Notes: generated from the sequence alone by a model not told the origin. Numbered from the stretch's first letter, positions 50,246 to 60,868 are shown. The stretch: 64,000 bases of DNA from Nansenia antarctica (GCA_963989245.1 OZ022352.1:23246376-23310375); one strand, 5' to 3'. Numbers and translations are program-made.

Positions 50246-50507
50246 TGTGAAAGCTCGGGAGAGCTAGGGGAAGACTGGTGGATGCACGCAGGGGGAGGAG
50301 AGGATGGGGAAGCAGGGGGAGGTAGCCGTCAGCAGTCACCCATGCATAAGGCCTGTGGAGTCCAGACTGCTTCTATTAATACAGCATGATGCTGGAGCAG
50401 GGATTCAGTAGAGCCAGCAGAGCCTGCCTGCACATATGCCTGGCCTCCACTGACCACTCCCAGGGCTACAGTAATAGCCCAGCACTGCGGCAGAAGGATG
50501 CCCCTTT

Positions 50508-50510
<3 letters not shown>
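50246..50510. other. Short spacer
   Basis: Purine-rich (GGGGGAGGAGAGG) at 50289-50322; nothing else recognised. Confidence 0.4.

Positions 50511-50562
<52 letters not shown>
50511..50562. repeat. (GT)n microsatellite
   Basis: About 24 units. Confidence 0.96.
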
Positions 50563-50563
<1 letters not shown>

Positions 50564-50664
50564 GTGTTGCAACAGGATCTCAGTATAAGGCTGTAAAGGA
50601 TTCGAGGCACAGAGGGAGGTCGACACAGAGGAACAGTCTGGGCGTTGCCGTTTATTGCGTAACA

Positions 50665-50686
50665 ATAGCTCTCTCTCTCTCTCTCA

Positions 50687-50763
<77 letters not shown>
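50665..50763. repeat. (CT)n-(CA)n compound microsatellite
   Basis: Short (CT)n at 50668-50684 then (CA)n to 50762. It directly abuts and truncates the retrotransposon RT fragment at its 3' side. Confidence 0.96.
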
Positions 50764-51344
50764 CCGGTAGTAGCTGGCCAGTCCCAGGAAACACCTTAAG
50801 TCCTTCTGGGCCGTGGGGCGGGGTCCCCAAACAACCTGAACGGAAGCGCAGTGAACTGGAATAAACCCTGTGGGGTGGAGAATGCAGTTCCTTCCCGGGA
50901 CGCCGGCGATAGTGGTATCTGCCAGTATCCCTTTGTGCAATCCAATGTGGTGTACCTCTTAGCTGTGCCAAGCCGATCCAGGAGCTCGACGATCCGGGGA
51001 ATTGTAGTGTAGGCATCGAATTTAGACACATAATTCACCTGTCTGTAGTCAACACAGAAACGCACCGTCCCATCGCATTTAGAAACCAGCACAATGGGGC
51101 TGCACCAATCGCTGTGCGACTCCACGACCGCGCCCAGTTCTAACATTGATTCTAATTCCCGATTCACCATGTCTCGTTTGTGAGCCGGCAGCCTATATGG
51201 CCGCATACGCACCGTAACACCTGGTTGCGTATCTATATGATGCTCTATGAGCCTAGTACGGAAAGGGGAAAACACATCTGCAAAGCTGTGCTGCAATTTC
51301 ACCACGTCCGCCCGCTGGCTCCCCGAGATGGTCACCAGAAGCAC
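50764..51344 (-). pseudogene. LTR-retrotransposon reverse transcriptase (broken)
   Basis: Minus-strand frame with the N-terminal RT region of Ty3/Gypsy elements: HHIDTQPGVTVRMRPYRLPA, then DWCSPIVLVSKCDGTVRFCV and DYRQVN, followed by LDCTKGYWQIPL, where the first catalytic aspartate of the palm is kept. Soon after, at about 50822, the frame jumps: the next recognisable block (LRCFLGLASYYR, the connection region that normally lies well after the YxDD box) is in another frame. The segment between, including the two YxDD aspartates, is deleted. The piece ends at the (CA)n tract, so RNase H is absent. Upstream of 51344 a short stretch (about 51350-51390) continues the linker in a shifted frame. 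Inactive. Confidence 0.82.
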
Positions 51345-51390
51345 GTCGGGGCGCTAGTGTTTACCTTTGGGACCTCCGGCCCGAACTCAT
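50764..51390 (-). mobile_element. Ty3/Gypsy (Gmr1-like) RT-region fragment
   Basis: Minus-strand LTR-retrotransposon pol sequence, bounded on one side by a microsatellite and on the other by the tail of an inserted LINE. The integrase C-terminal region of what appears to be the same element lies at 52437-52600, upstream in the direction of transcription. No LTR is recognised in the window. Confidence 0.8.
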
Positions 51391-52420
51391 CTACATTTAC
51401 ATTTTTGGCTTTTAGCTTATTCCAAAGCGACTTCCAATCAATACATTTGACTGAGCAAAGTGAATCATCAATCCACCAGTCGTAGCAAGTCGTAGGAAGA
51501 GTAATCTAGCTCAGGCCAGGGCCCTGGTTGTTTTCAGTCTCCGACGTAAGATAGGTAGTAACTCTGCAGTTCTGACAGCCGTGGGAAGCTCATTCCACCA
51601 GTGGGGAGCCAGTGTAGTGAAGAGACGTGATCGGGCAGCGCGACAGCCATGTTGGTGTAGAGGTGGTGGGGCCAGTCGGCCGGCAGAGATGGAGGAGCGG
51701 AGGGAATGGGCTGAAGTTTTGGGGGTGACAATTGCCTGCAGGTAGGCAGGGGCTGTCCCTTTAGCTGCCTGGTAGGCAAGCACCAGGGTCTTGAATCTGA
51801 TGCGAGCTGCTATCGGGAGCCAGTGCAGGGTGCGAAGGAGAGGGGTAACATGAGAACATTTGGGGAGGTTGAACACCAGACGGGCAGCAGCGTTCTGGAT
51901 GAGCTGCAGAGGTCTGATGGCGGAGGCGGGCAGCCCGGCCAGGAGTACGTTGCAGTAATCAAGGCGTGGACGCATACGTAAGGACGTATCCTTCTGACGT
52001 TGTAAAGGAAGGATCTGCAGGAGCGTGCCGTTGCTGCAATGTTCTCCGCACAGGATAGTTGGTTGTCCAGGATCACTCCAAGGTTCTTACCTGTCAGGGA
52101 GGGGGTTACAGTAGAGTTCTCCACTGTGATGGAGAAGTCTTGGAGAGGGCAGGCTTTCCCGGGGATGAAGAGTAGCTCAGTCTTGTTAAGGTTGAGCTTG
52201 AGATGGTGGGCTGACATCCATGTTGAGATGTCAGTGAGACATGCAGAGACACGTGTTGCCACATGTAGGTCAGAGGGGGGGAAGGACAGGAAGAGTTGAG
52301 TGACATCTGCGTGGCTGTGGTAGGAGAGCCCATGTGAGGAGATTACCGAGCCAAGAGACTTGGTGTAGAGGGAGAACAGTAGCGGCCCTAGGACAGAGTC
52401 CTGGGGTACCCTCTCTCGGG
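51391..52420 (-). mobile_element. UnaL2-like LINE inserted in Gmr1-like element
   Basis: Minus-strand LINE with RT palm, thumb and C-terminus (52415-51511) and a shortened 3' UTR ending at the tail TACATTTACATTTTTGGC (51391). It carries the longest RT portion of this family in the window. Relative to the copies at 1-507 and 25.6 kb, about 200 bp of UTR are missing around 51525, and the terminal stem-loop lacks part of one arm (the AGACGCC block is deleted). Confidence 0.82.
51511..52415 (-). pseudogene. UnaL2-like LINE reverse transcriptase (5'-truncated)
   Basis: The frame enters the element at VPQDSVLGPLLFSLYT, the RT motif just before the catalytic box, and continues SYHSHADVTQLFLSF, where the usual YADD catalytic box reads HADV, so one of the two metal-binding aspartates is lost. 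It then runs through LNLNKTELLF and GKNLGVILDNQLS (thumb). A frameshift near 51970 moves to the frame with RLDYCNVLLAGLPASAIRPL, RIRFKTLVLAYQAAKG and WWNELPTAVRTAE, ending at 51511. Fingers and endonuclease are absent. The upstream 140 bp of the open frame are not LINE at all but integrase of the host retrotransposon, giving a chance chimeric ORF starting at 52484. Confidence 0.82.
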
Positions 52421-52436
52421 GAGTAGCGTCCCCGAC

Positions 52437-52600
52437 TCGCCGTGTGACCGTGAACGGCCCTTGCCACTTCGCGAGTAATTTCAAGCTAGAACTAGGCAGC
52501 AGTACAAGTACTTTATCTCCCGGTGCGAAATTGCGTAAGCTAGTCCCTCTGTCGTACAGGTGTTTTTGTCACTCCTGGGCCTCGCACAAATGCTCAGGTC
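52437..52600 (-). pseudogene. Gmr1-like integrase C-terminal fragment
   Basis: On the minus strand the frame reads LYDRGTSLRNFAPGDKVLVL then LKLLAKWQGPFTVTRRVGD. This is the SH3-like C-terminal region of Ty3/Gypsy integrases, with the conserved PGD-x-V-L-V and K-W-x-GP-x-x-V patterns. A stop lies upstream near 52574 (in HLCEAQE-stop-QK). The fragment is transcriptionally upstream of the RT piece at 51.3 kb and in the same orientation; integrase before RT is the Copia-like order known for the Gmr1 group of fish Gypsy elements. In a live element the enzyme joins retrotransposon DNA to the chromosome; here the catalytic core is absent. Confidence 0.78.
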
Positions 52601-52640
52601 ATGTTAAGGTCATCAGGGAGGCTGTTTTTTCTCCATTTCC

Positions 52641-53574
52641 TATCTATATCTGTCTATGGCTGAAAATGGCTTGGCGTTCCTAGTGTTGACGCAGGCAGTA
52701 TGCTAAGGATGGGGCTGTGTAATATGCTGTGTGCTGTGACTGGGATGACTAAATACCTGGCATTTCTATCTTTTCAGTTTGAAACCATGTTCCATTTGTG
52801 GTTTGTTTACTATCATCTGTGGAACCTGAAACCCAAATGCTATTCAGGCTGGCACAATTTCATTACCCTCATTTGTTTAATAGGTTGATTTTTCCAAACG
52901 TTATATGACACCATAAAAACATACTATAAAACAACCTTCCCCCCCAAAAAAAAAAAAAAAAACCCCTTTCACAGCAAATGTAACTCCACATCCAATAACA
53001 ACCTGGAATCACCTCTACACTACATTGTGTGTGTTCAGTTTCCAAATGCACCATTTGAAACCTCTGTCAATGTACCATGAGTGTACCAAATCAATTTCTC
53101 TTTCCACAGTGTGACTAGATTGCCAGCACCACTTTTGTTGTGAAAGTTATAAGACAGCATGATAGATCCCCTCTGGATGAACCACAGAGAGGCATTCAGC
53201 ACACAGGAAATGAAAACAGCCCATAAACAAACAAGAGGAACATCACTGTGTACTCCCTCCAATTAGAGGCCCGCCATGAGTGATGTTCATGGCCACATGC
53301 GGAGAAGAAGAGACGTGCAGAGATCTCTCAGAAGAAGAGGCATATCACCCGTTGCTCCGTTTACTCAGGCAGCTGTATACACGAAGCCGAATTGTTCTCA
53401 GTGGTAGAAGATGAGCGTGACTAAGAGAATCATCCCGGAGAATTACAAAGTAAAGCAGAAGTTTAGTCTAACACAAACAAATGTGAGACAAAATAAGACC
53501 TCAAAATCAGCTCTGGGGGGTCTTCCTGGATTCTGTGACATTGTCTGTGATACACACAGCACTTCTTTGAAAAA
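52641..53574. other. Non-coding sequence
   Basis: C-run followed by A-run at 52937-52965; otherwise nothing recognised. Confidence 0.4.
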
Positions 53575-53745
53575 GAAGAGAACGCGCACCGCAGAAAACT
53601 TGGGCGAGGTGCCGGCGACGGAGCAGAATTCTATAGGATGAAGTAGAAGCCGCACACTCTAGTCCCAGATGCAAAACTGTATTTTAATTGACAACGGTTT
53701 CGGCCGTAGCCTTTGTCAAGTCTCTACACACAGCACGTCTGTCGT
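53575..53745 (-). mobile_element. Possible Penelope-type element tail
   Basis: The minus strand reads ...CTTGACAAAGGCTACGGCCG, then AAACCGTTGTC and AATTAAAATACAGTTTTGCA, followed by a GTGTGCGGCTTC block. Fish sequences of this shape (TGAnGAAGGC...GCCGAAACG-TTGTC) are familiar from Penelope-like retroelements, whose terminal repeats can encode hammerhead ribozymes. Here the residues corresponding to the CUGANGA core differ at two positions, so a working ribozyme is unlikely. No coding part is seen. Family assignment is tentative. Confidence 0.4.
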
Positions 53746-54002
53746 TAAGGCGGGGCAGAAGTAACTCAAGTCTCTGCTCAGTCACATAGAACACCATTAA
53801 CTGTATGAATGGGATTTAAGACCTCCACCGCATAATTTGTATTATATCTACTGTCCCAGACAGAGAATAGACAGAATAAACAGAGAGAAAGGGAGGGACA
53901 CAGAAAAAGAAAGGGTAAGAGAGAGGCTGGAAGAATGCAGACTTAATAACAATGTGTTTTCAATCGGCTACTTGCTGGCGCTGCTGAAGGGGATGGGACC
54001 GG
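53746..54002. other. Short spacer
   Basis: Nothing recognised. Confidence 0.4.
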
Positions 54003-54072
54003 GTTGATGGAGGGAGTAGTCGGGGTTGATGGAGGGAGTAGTTGGGGTTGATGGTGGGAGTAGTTGGGGTTT
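54003..54072. repeat. 22-bp minisatellite, three units
   Basis: GGGGTTGATGGAGGGAGTAG-type units, with single-base differences, in tandem. Confidence 0.88.
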
Positions 54073-55390
54073 AGTGGCGAATTAAAGGGATTTTAGTGAG
54101 GGTACGTCCACATGTGTGCTTCTCTCTGGAGTGCCATTCTCAATCTCTGTCTGCATCTAGATGTCTTAGTTCCTTTGCTATTATGTCCTCCTTCCCCACC
54201 CTCTTAACCACCACGAGGGCATATGAGTTAACCACTAGCCACTCTATGGCTCTGTGGGCAAAAGGACTTACAGTAGACAGAGTGGGTAATAAGTCATATC
54301 TGCTGAGCAGGATTCCATGCATACATCCAATGAACCATTCCTCTGTCTCCGGGTTCCCCCCCCTTTCAATGGGCTGATCCAGGAAGAGGTGAGTCGCTGC
54401 TCTTCTTCCCACGGTCGCAGGGGGGGGAACAGCTCTAGCAGCTTTAGAACCTTCTGTGGAAGGGGTTCAACATGGAAACCCTAAAGGGTTCTTCAATGGG
54501 TACAAGTTCCAAAAACCCGATAGCCAAAGAACTAGGTATTCGGTTGTTAAATCTGACATCACGCGTGACGTTTAGCAATTTCCGGGTCCAAATAAAAAAT
54601 TCCCCGCACCAGAGTACTAAAGCGGTCGAATGACAGTTCAATTGTTTTTTAGACTCCGATCTATACAACAAGGGACACAGCACTGCAGCATTTCGAAGAG
54701 AGCGCCTCAGCCAACGTCGGGCCCCGGAAACATGTCACGACTAAACAACCGAATAGTTCCTTTCTTTCTAATAGATGTACTGGCCCCAGCCTGTCCTCCA
54801 GACCTCCCCTGTGTCCACTGTTCCATCGCCATCTGTGACCGCGCTGGAGGCCTGCTGCCTGCAGTCATATCCACAGAGCTGTTTTCACAGGCCATTAACA
54901 CTGCAGACATCATCTGTCTCCACTGAATTCAAATGAGGGATGCCCTATCGCCCCTACTGACAGGTATCCCATACACGATGACTGATTCTGGCAGTTCTGA
55001 GACAGTTTGTGAAAGTTCAAGGTCACTATGTAAAGTCTTGTCCTTACAATGCTGTTATTGAGGACTTGCTCACCAGTGCTGAACTGTGTTTACCGTTTAT
55101 CTGCTTCTGTCAGGGCTGTGGCAGTGAATATCTATTGCACGGTACTTACCCACTCAGTTCATGATATCAATTAATTACATACAGGAGATATCCTGCTTAG
55201 TCTACCTACTATTTTGCCCCCACAGCGAACCACTGCCGACGGTTGATAATAACCCGTGGTACTCTTCATCGAGGTGGGAGATAAGTGTCACCTGCCAGGC
55301 CACTCATTCAGCACTTGTCTGCGTAATCAGCTTGTCGAAAGGGCTTTGCATAGGACCTGAGGAGCTGAGTAGCTGTGAGTGTGTTTTATC

Positions 55391-55397
<7 letters not shown>
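54073..55397. other. Non-coding sequence; possible MITE fragment
   Basis: At about 54445-54510 the strings AGAACCTTCTGTGGAAGGGG and CCCTAAAGGGTTCTTCAATG resemble a widespread fish MITE, but ends and target duplication are not resolved. The rest is unremarkable. Confidence 0.35.
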
Positions 55398-55425
<28 letters not shown>

Positions 55426-55493
55426 ATGTGTGATAGAGAGAGATAGAACAAAAGAGAGAGGAGGAGAGAGACAGAGGAGGAGAGAGACAGAGA

Positions 55494-55559
<66 letters not shown>

Positions 55560-55685
55560 TGAAAAGTAGAGAGAGAGAAAGACAAGGAATGAAAAACGCA
55601 GAGAGAGAGAGACAACAAAAGAGAGTTGACAGAGAGGCCGAGAAAGACATAATGACAGAGATGGAGAGAGAGAGGAGGGAGTGTA

Positions 55686-55725
<40 letters not shown>

Positions 55726-55761
55726 CTTCAGACACAGAGAGAGAGAGAGAGAGAGACCTTC

Positions 55762-55797
<36 letters not shown>
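55398..55797. repeat. Alternating (GT)n and (GA)n blocks
   Basis: (GT)n at about 55396-55418, 55496-55549 and 55682-55700, each followed by (GA)n or GA-rich sequence; (GA)n at 55700-55725 and 55736-55797. The CTTCAGACA(C)AGAGAG motif occurs at 55726 and 55757. ORFs here are artefacts. Confidence 0.95.
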
Positions 55798-55800
<3 letters not shown>

Positions 55801-56448
55801 AAGGCAAACATAACATTTCTCTCCATCTAAATCTCTTCTCTTGGGATTGTGGGGGCAGTTAGAACAACTGATGTGATAACAGTGCGTTTGCTAACGAGCA
55901 CCCTCCAAAGGCATAATTACCATGCAATCACCTTGATCAGCCTGTCTCTCATTCTCTCTTCCAGCACGCCCCTCCCTGCTATAATTGACACACGCAGTTC
56001 TCACCCCCACTACCTACCAGACAGGCGTACAGTACTGGTGGCAATTTTTTCCGCCACTTGTGGACAGTTTATGTGGGTGTAAACATTCACCGCTCATCCT
56101 ACACCCACACTATAAAACTAGGTGTGATTCTGTGTGTAAAAAGAGAGAAAGCCCATGGTTACAGTGTCCAGAGACGGATAAACACAATGTCAACATCCAT
56201 CTAACTAACTCGTTTCTACAACTTTCAGACACTGAGGTACATGAGGTCTGACAAGGTAGTGTTTTTTGGCAGGGTGACTTTGAAAACATTGAGATTGAAT
56301 ATGGAAATAACCTGTCAAACATGCTCACTGGGAAATGTACACTCGAAACTTTTTTATATGTTGTAATGAGAACGGTACACAATGTGAATGTTTCTCAACA
56401 ATGTGCCCATTCAAACATACAATGCAAACACTTTCTGGAAATACAATA
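55798..56448. other. Non-coding sequence
   Basis: Nothing recognised. Confidence 0.4.
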
Positions 56449-56834
56449 TATATCCAAGCCTGGTTGTATTGATATGTGACAGCAGCTGGTGAAACCGGGA
56501 ACAAGTCGCAACCAGACTTTTATTCTGAAAATGTTAAATAAATGTAAACATTGTTGAAAATCAACGACACACTACACTCGCTAGTCAAACCAAAATATTG
56601 CAATGCAATGGATTCGGTGAGTAATCCCCACTACTACCTAGTTAACCATAACACTACTTTACATTGTTAGCAGGCTCACAAAACAAGCTGTGATAGTTAC
56701 CTAGCAAGTGTGTCATTGATTTTCAACAACGTCGAAATGTATTGACATTTTTCGGAATAAAAGTCGGAACATTTGGTGGGTTGACTTGTTCCCGCTTTCA
56801 CTAGCTGCCGTCGCATACAACCAAGTCTGGATAT
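56449..56834. mobile_element. Foldback element with ~130-bp inverted arms
   Basis: The left arm (56449-~56585) and right arm (~56697-56834) are imperfect reverse complements: ATATCCAAGCCTGG at the left end pairs with CCAAGTCTGGATAT at the right end, and the inner strings GGGAACAAGTC, TTGTTGAAAATCAA and ACACTCGCTAG have matching partners. The unique centre is about 110 bp. No coding capacity. A solo left arm of the family lies at 36323-36462. Confidence 0.8.
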
Positions 56835-59000
56835 GGTTGTGTTGTTGATTACTGTTTTGCAGTTTGAGTTCATCAGCATGGCAGTTGGTTCATAGTTGGT
56901 TCATTGTGCGGATGGTGGTTTGGGGAGCTCTGACAGGTTACTTACTACGTTGTGGTCGGGGACACACACGGCCGCAGCTTTGCTGGGTGCTCTGATTGAA
57001 CCCGAGAAGCCTTTAACGTAAACCGCCTTTTTCCATCTCCGTCTCCTTCGCTCCCTGTTATCTGGCACACAGGGTCACACATTTCTGTGGTGGAGGAACA
57101 ATGAGAGATGGCAGCAATTCCTCAGCCTCATTCAAAGACGCATGTGATTAAAGACATGCTGGAGGTCTGTGGTCAGTGCGGGGACCGTTCCGTCGGTTAG
57201 AGCACAACGTATTTAGGCACGAACCCCCCTGTCACCGACCAATCAAATCAAGTACATTTTGGAGAAAAATCACAGAAGTGGAGGGTGTGCGGACAGATGA
57301 GGGCAGGGACCCTGTCAGCAGACTAAAACCCTCTCCCTTCACAGACACGACACAAAAAGCCTGCGTCTGACCCGTCTAATCCTGCCTGATGGATGCGGGG
57401 AGGCATTCAAACAAACTGGATATACCAGCGTGAATTCCTGCTGACCTCTCCCCGGCTGCCAGAGAGACTGAGTTTCCACAGCTCTAAAAGGTTATTTTAA
57501 AGGATTGTTTCACTCGTGTTTCCTAGAGGCAGAGGAAGACCCGACCATTAAAATGTCCAGTTGAAATGCCACAACGGGGAGAACACTGCATTATTCACTG
57601 GGGCTTCGAGTCGCTCTCCTAATGACATGGAGGTCTACAGCCCAGGAAAGAGAGGAAACCTAACCCAGTCGAGAGGACCACACAGATCCGACACGGCTAC
57701 TCAGTGTCCCCGGTGCAGACGGGCCCGATGATGAGGCCCTCAGAAACCCATTAGGACCGGAGCAGCCAATTGAACGGACCGCGGACCGTGCACGGGTGTG
57801 AATAATGAACCCACCCGTGCCAAGGTAAACAGTGCCCTACCATCCGAACGCCATCCGTTCTGCCTTACGCAAATACTGGACCATCGACATTCATCGACTT
57901 TTTCCACTGCTGACATCATTGATGGGGCAATCAGCGGTGCATTACATTAAGGCAAAGAAGGCAACCCCCCCCCCCCCCCTAACCCTAACCCCCCCCAGTC
58001 AATATGACATTATAGATGGGGTTTCTATACAGGCTGATGGTGCATACGTCTCATAGACCTCCCTTAACTGGAGCTACGGGCAAGGGTAGAGTTTCCCTTA
58101 GCATTATAGTAATTGATTTGGGCCAATTGGAGTTAAATTAAGTTGATTATGTAGAAGAAGATAAAGTAGTCGTCCTCCCCTCCCTCCCTCCCCTCCCTCC
58201 CTCACACATATAGATGTGCCCATGCAGGTGTTCTGTCCTTGTGTGTGCACAATTGAGTGTTCAGAGTTGTCCTTTGGTGCCTTGAGCAGCAGTCACTCTT
58301 GACAGAGAGAAAATTCAATTAACTGTGTGTGTTATTTGCCAAGGAGAGGGAGGGAGAAAGAGAGAGAGGAAATAAGAAAGCATTGAGATGCATTAAGAAA
58401 GCAAAGAGATTGACAGTTTATGTAGAGCCGGGCCTGTTTCGATCATGAATCAAGCATCTCACTGATGGGCAGAAAAGCCAGACGTTACAGTTCTCTGTCG
58501 ACTCTATTACCCCCCTGCCGATGCTCCTTTCTCCACATTTCTAACGATGGCTGATGATTATTTAAATTCAGCCACCATGTGAGTGGAGAGTGGAGACAAA
58601 AGCTCAATTAGCATAATGTTCAAATTATACCACCGCGGGAGAGTTGGGGCAATAAATTCCTGCAATGTTTGGAAACATACACACTCGTTTCCTTTAATCA
58701 TGCAGAGTTACAACCTGTTCTCTACCTCTCCATCCTTTCATCTCTCTATCTCAGGCTTATCCCCCTCCACACAAACAGACACACACACACCTGGTATCCA
58801 CCTTACCCGCCCCCCCCCCCCCTTCCCAGCCGTCTCCCCCTCACAGCCTTTTCAAGCTAATGGAGCACATTACAGGCTTACTAAAAATAGCTCTGCTGCA
58901 AAGTCAGTCAGTGCACATTTTTTCGCTTTCTTCCTTTCTCTCTTTTCCGAAAGCTTTTCTTTTCTTTTCCCATAGCTCTCAGAGGAGGAGAAGGACAAAG
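56835..59000. other. Non-coding sequence with homopolymer C runs
   Basis: C-runs at about 57966-57979 (followed by two CCCTAA-like units) and 58810-58823; (CCCT)n at 58181-58203. No exon recognised. ORFs are short or low-complexity. Confidence 0.45.
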
Positions 59001-59009
59001 GACATGGAG

Positions 59010-59030
59010 GGGGGGGGGGGGGGGGGGGGA
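59010..59030. repeat. G homopolymer
   Basis: About 20 consecutive G; likely length-variable. Confidence 0.95.
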
Positions 59031-59376
59031 CAAAGCAGTCAGCTCATTTATCAGCCAGCAGCCGGTGTGCAGCACGCTATCTGGGCTGATCCGCTGTGGC
59101 CCTGGGACAGAGGGCCGGGGACTGGGGCTCTGCCCAAAGACATATTACTGAACGGGCCTACCGGGCCCAGGCCCAGGGGCCCCAGAGATCAGGGGGGCCT
59201 TTGCATTTCTTGTCGCAGGGATGCCGGTAGAAAATGTCCTACTGTAACTGGGACAAATGAGATTCCTTATATGAACGTAAAAAAACTATTTTGAATATAC
59301 TTTTGAATATACTATTTTGAACAATTTTATAGGGGCCCACGTCTTGCAAAAAAAAGAGAAGCTTGTGTGGGCTACA

Positions 59377-59456
59377 TAGTTTCTATAGCCTACTCAGATT
59401 CTAATGCGAATACAGGCTACATTCCCATTAGATTAATGAGTAGGCTATAGAAACTA
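59377..59456. repeat. Inverted repeat, perfect 20-bp arms
   Basis: 59377-59396 and 59437-59456 are exact reverse complements (TAGTTTCTATAGCCTACTCA). Pairing continues imperfectly inward (GATTCTAATG against CATTAGATT), leaving a loop of about ten bases. Confidence 0.93.
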
Positions 59457-59575
59457 GACACTAGAGGGCGCCATTAAAGTTTGTGTACTGGGGACAGGTC
59501 ACGAGGTCACACTGGTGCAGGTCGCGAGGTCAATGTCATTAACAACGAACTTGAGACTGACAACGCACAGGTAAA

Positions 59576-60458
59576 ATGGAGCACCGTCACACATTAAGTG
59601 GAGCAGCTAAACGAAAGATAAAAAAAGAAAAAGAAGCAAAACAATCTGATATTTTACATCATGTTCCTCGAATTTCAAATTTTTTCAAGAATATTAAAAC
59701 AAATGAAGAGAACAACATTAGGGTTGCGGTTAGGGCACTTGAATCATTGCGTGATTTTGTGGCTGCACAAAGAGACCTTTTTGACAGTTTTGAAAGCGCA
59801 GCTCTGAGTATACCGGGTGTCAGCCAGACTTACAGACATGATAGCCATCGCAGAAATAGACGCAAGACTTTTGCTGACGAGAATGGAGAGCAGGATATTG
59901 AGCTTGATGGAAGACGCAAGTTTCAGATAGAGACCTTCAATGTTGCCATCGACACGCTTATTCAGAGCCTCGGACACCGTCTGGAGGCCTACGGACACGT
60001 GCAGTTTGTTCAATGTGCTTTTCTATGTCAAATCCAATGAGTCCAATGCCTCACTCATTGAAAAGGCAAAAGTTCTGGCATCTGCATACCCATCTGACCT
60101 AGATGGCAGTTTAGCCGATGAACTAATTCAGCTCAGATCTTTTATTAAGGCTGAACATGATAAAAGCCCACAAGGACTACTCCGCGTAATTATCGATTGT
60201 GGCCTGCAATCTATGTTTCCAAATGTTTATGTTGCGCTGCGGCTATTTTTGACTCTGCCTGTAACCAATTGCGAAGGGGAGCGGTCATTCTCTGTGCTGT
60301 CCAGGATTAAAAACGAACTGCGGACTAAAATGATGCAACACCGTCTCAAGGCTCTTTCTCTCATGGCAATTGAGAGCGAACTGACCAAATCACTGGACTT
60401 TGATGATATCGTGGATGATTTTGCACGAAGCAGAGCCAGGAAAAAATGCATTGCATAA
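59576..60458 (+). pseudogene. hAT transposase, ZMYM1/TTF-type-like, deleted and frameshifted
   Basis: An ATG at 59576 opens with MEHRHTLSGAAKRKIKKEKE, the basic start typical of this group. The zinc finger and the first catalytic aspartate region are missing; the sequence jumps to the late part of the protein (VRALESLRDFVAAQRDLFDS, FQIETFNVAIDTLIQSLGHR). A frameshift close to 60003 moves the frame, and the C-terminus continues FNVLFYVKSNESNASLIEKA and then NCEGERSFSVLSRIKNELRT, the conserved dimerisation block, with AIESELTKSLDFDDIVDDFA to the stop at 60456-60458. Natural members are about 600-800 residues; this one keeps about 290 codons. It could at most encode a truncated protein and is presumed inactive. 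The good state of both ends suggests a young internal-deletion derivative. Confidence 0.8.
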
Positions 60459-60868
60459 GGTAAGACTATTTTATGATTAATTTAGTCTTATAAAGCCATC
60501 CTGTGGTTGCTATATATGACACCATAGTGTTGCCAATTGTTTTTGTTTGAAAGCGGTGTATTTTGTTACTGTACATGTACTGTACTGTTGTTGGCTTCAA
60601 TTGAGTGTGGCATGCCTGTGTTGTAAATCCTGTGTCGTTGAAATACAGGTGAATTTTTTCTAGTTATTGTTGGCTTTGAGTGTTCCTCCGCTGTAAAACC
60701 TGTTGAGATGCAGGTGAACATAGGCTGTCTTATATGCTGTTGGCATTGTGTTTACTTGCGCTCTAAAAAAAAAAAATGTGTTTGCGCTGGGGAGGGGGGG
60801 GGGGCCTTTCTACACGTCCAGGCCCAGGGGCCCATTTTTTCATGATCCGTCTATGGCTCTGCCACCAC

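Larger units (their letters stand above)
59108..60861 (+). mobile_element. hAT transposon (ZMYM-like group), degraded
   Basis: A transposase remnant at 59576-60458 is bracketed by GC-rich blocks with GGCCCAGGCCCAGGGGCCCC (about 59163) and CCAGGCCCAGGGGCCC (about 60819). CAGAGG at 59108 and its inverse GGCTCTG ending at 60861 are the best terminus candidates. The 8-bp flanks do not match, so the exact ends are uncertain. A hairpin lies in the 5' region (59377-59456). Confidence 0.65.

Noticed and set aside
57966..57995. Interstitial telomere repeat
   Set aside because: Only two CCCTAA-like units next to a C homopolymer; too short to mean anything.
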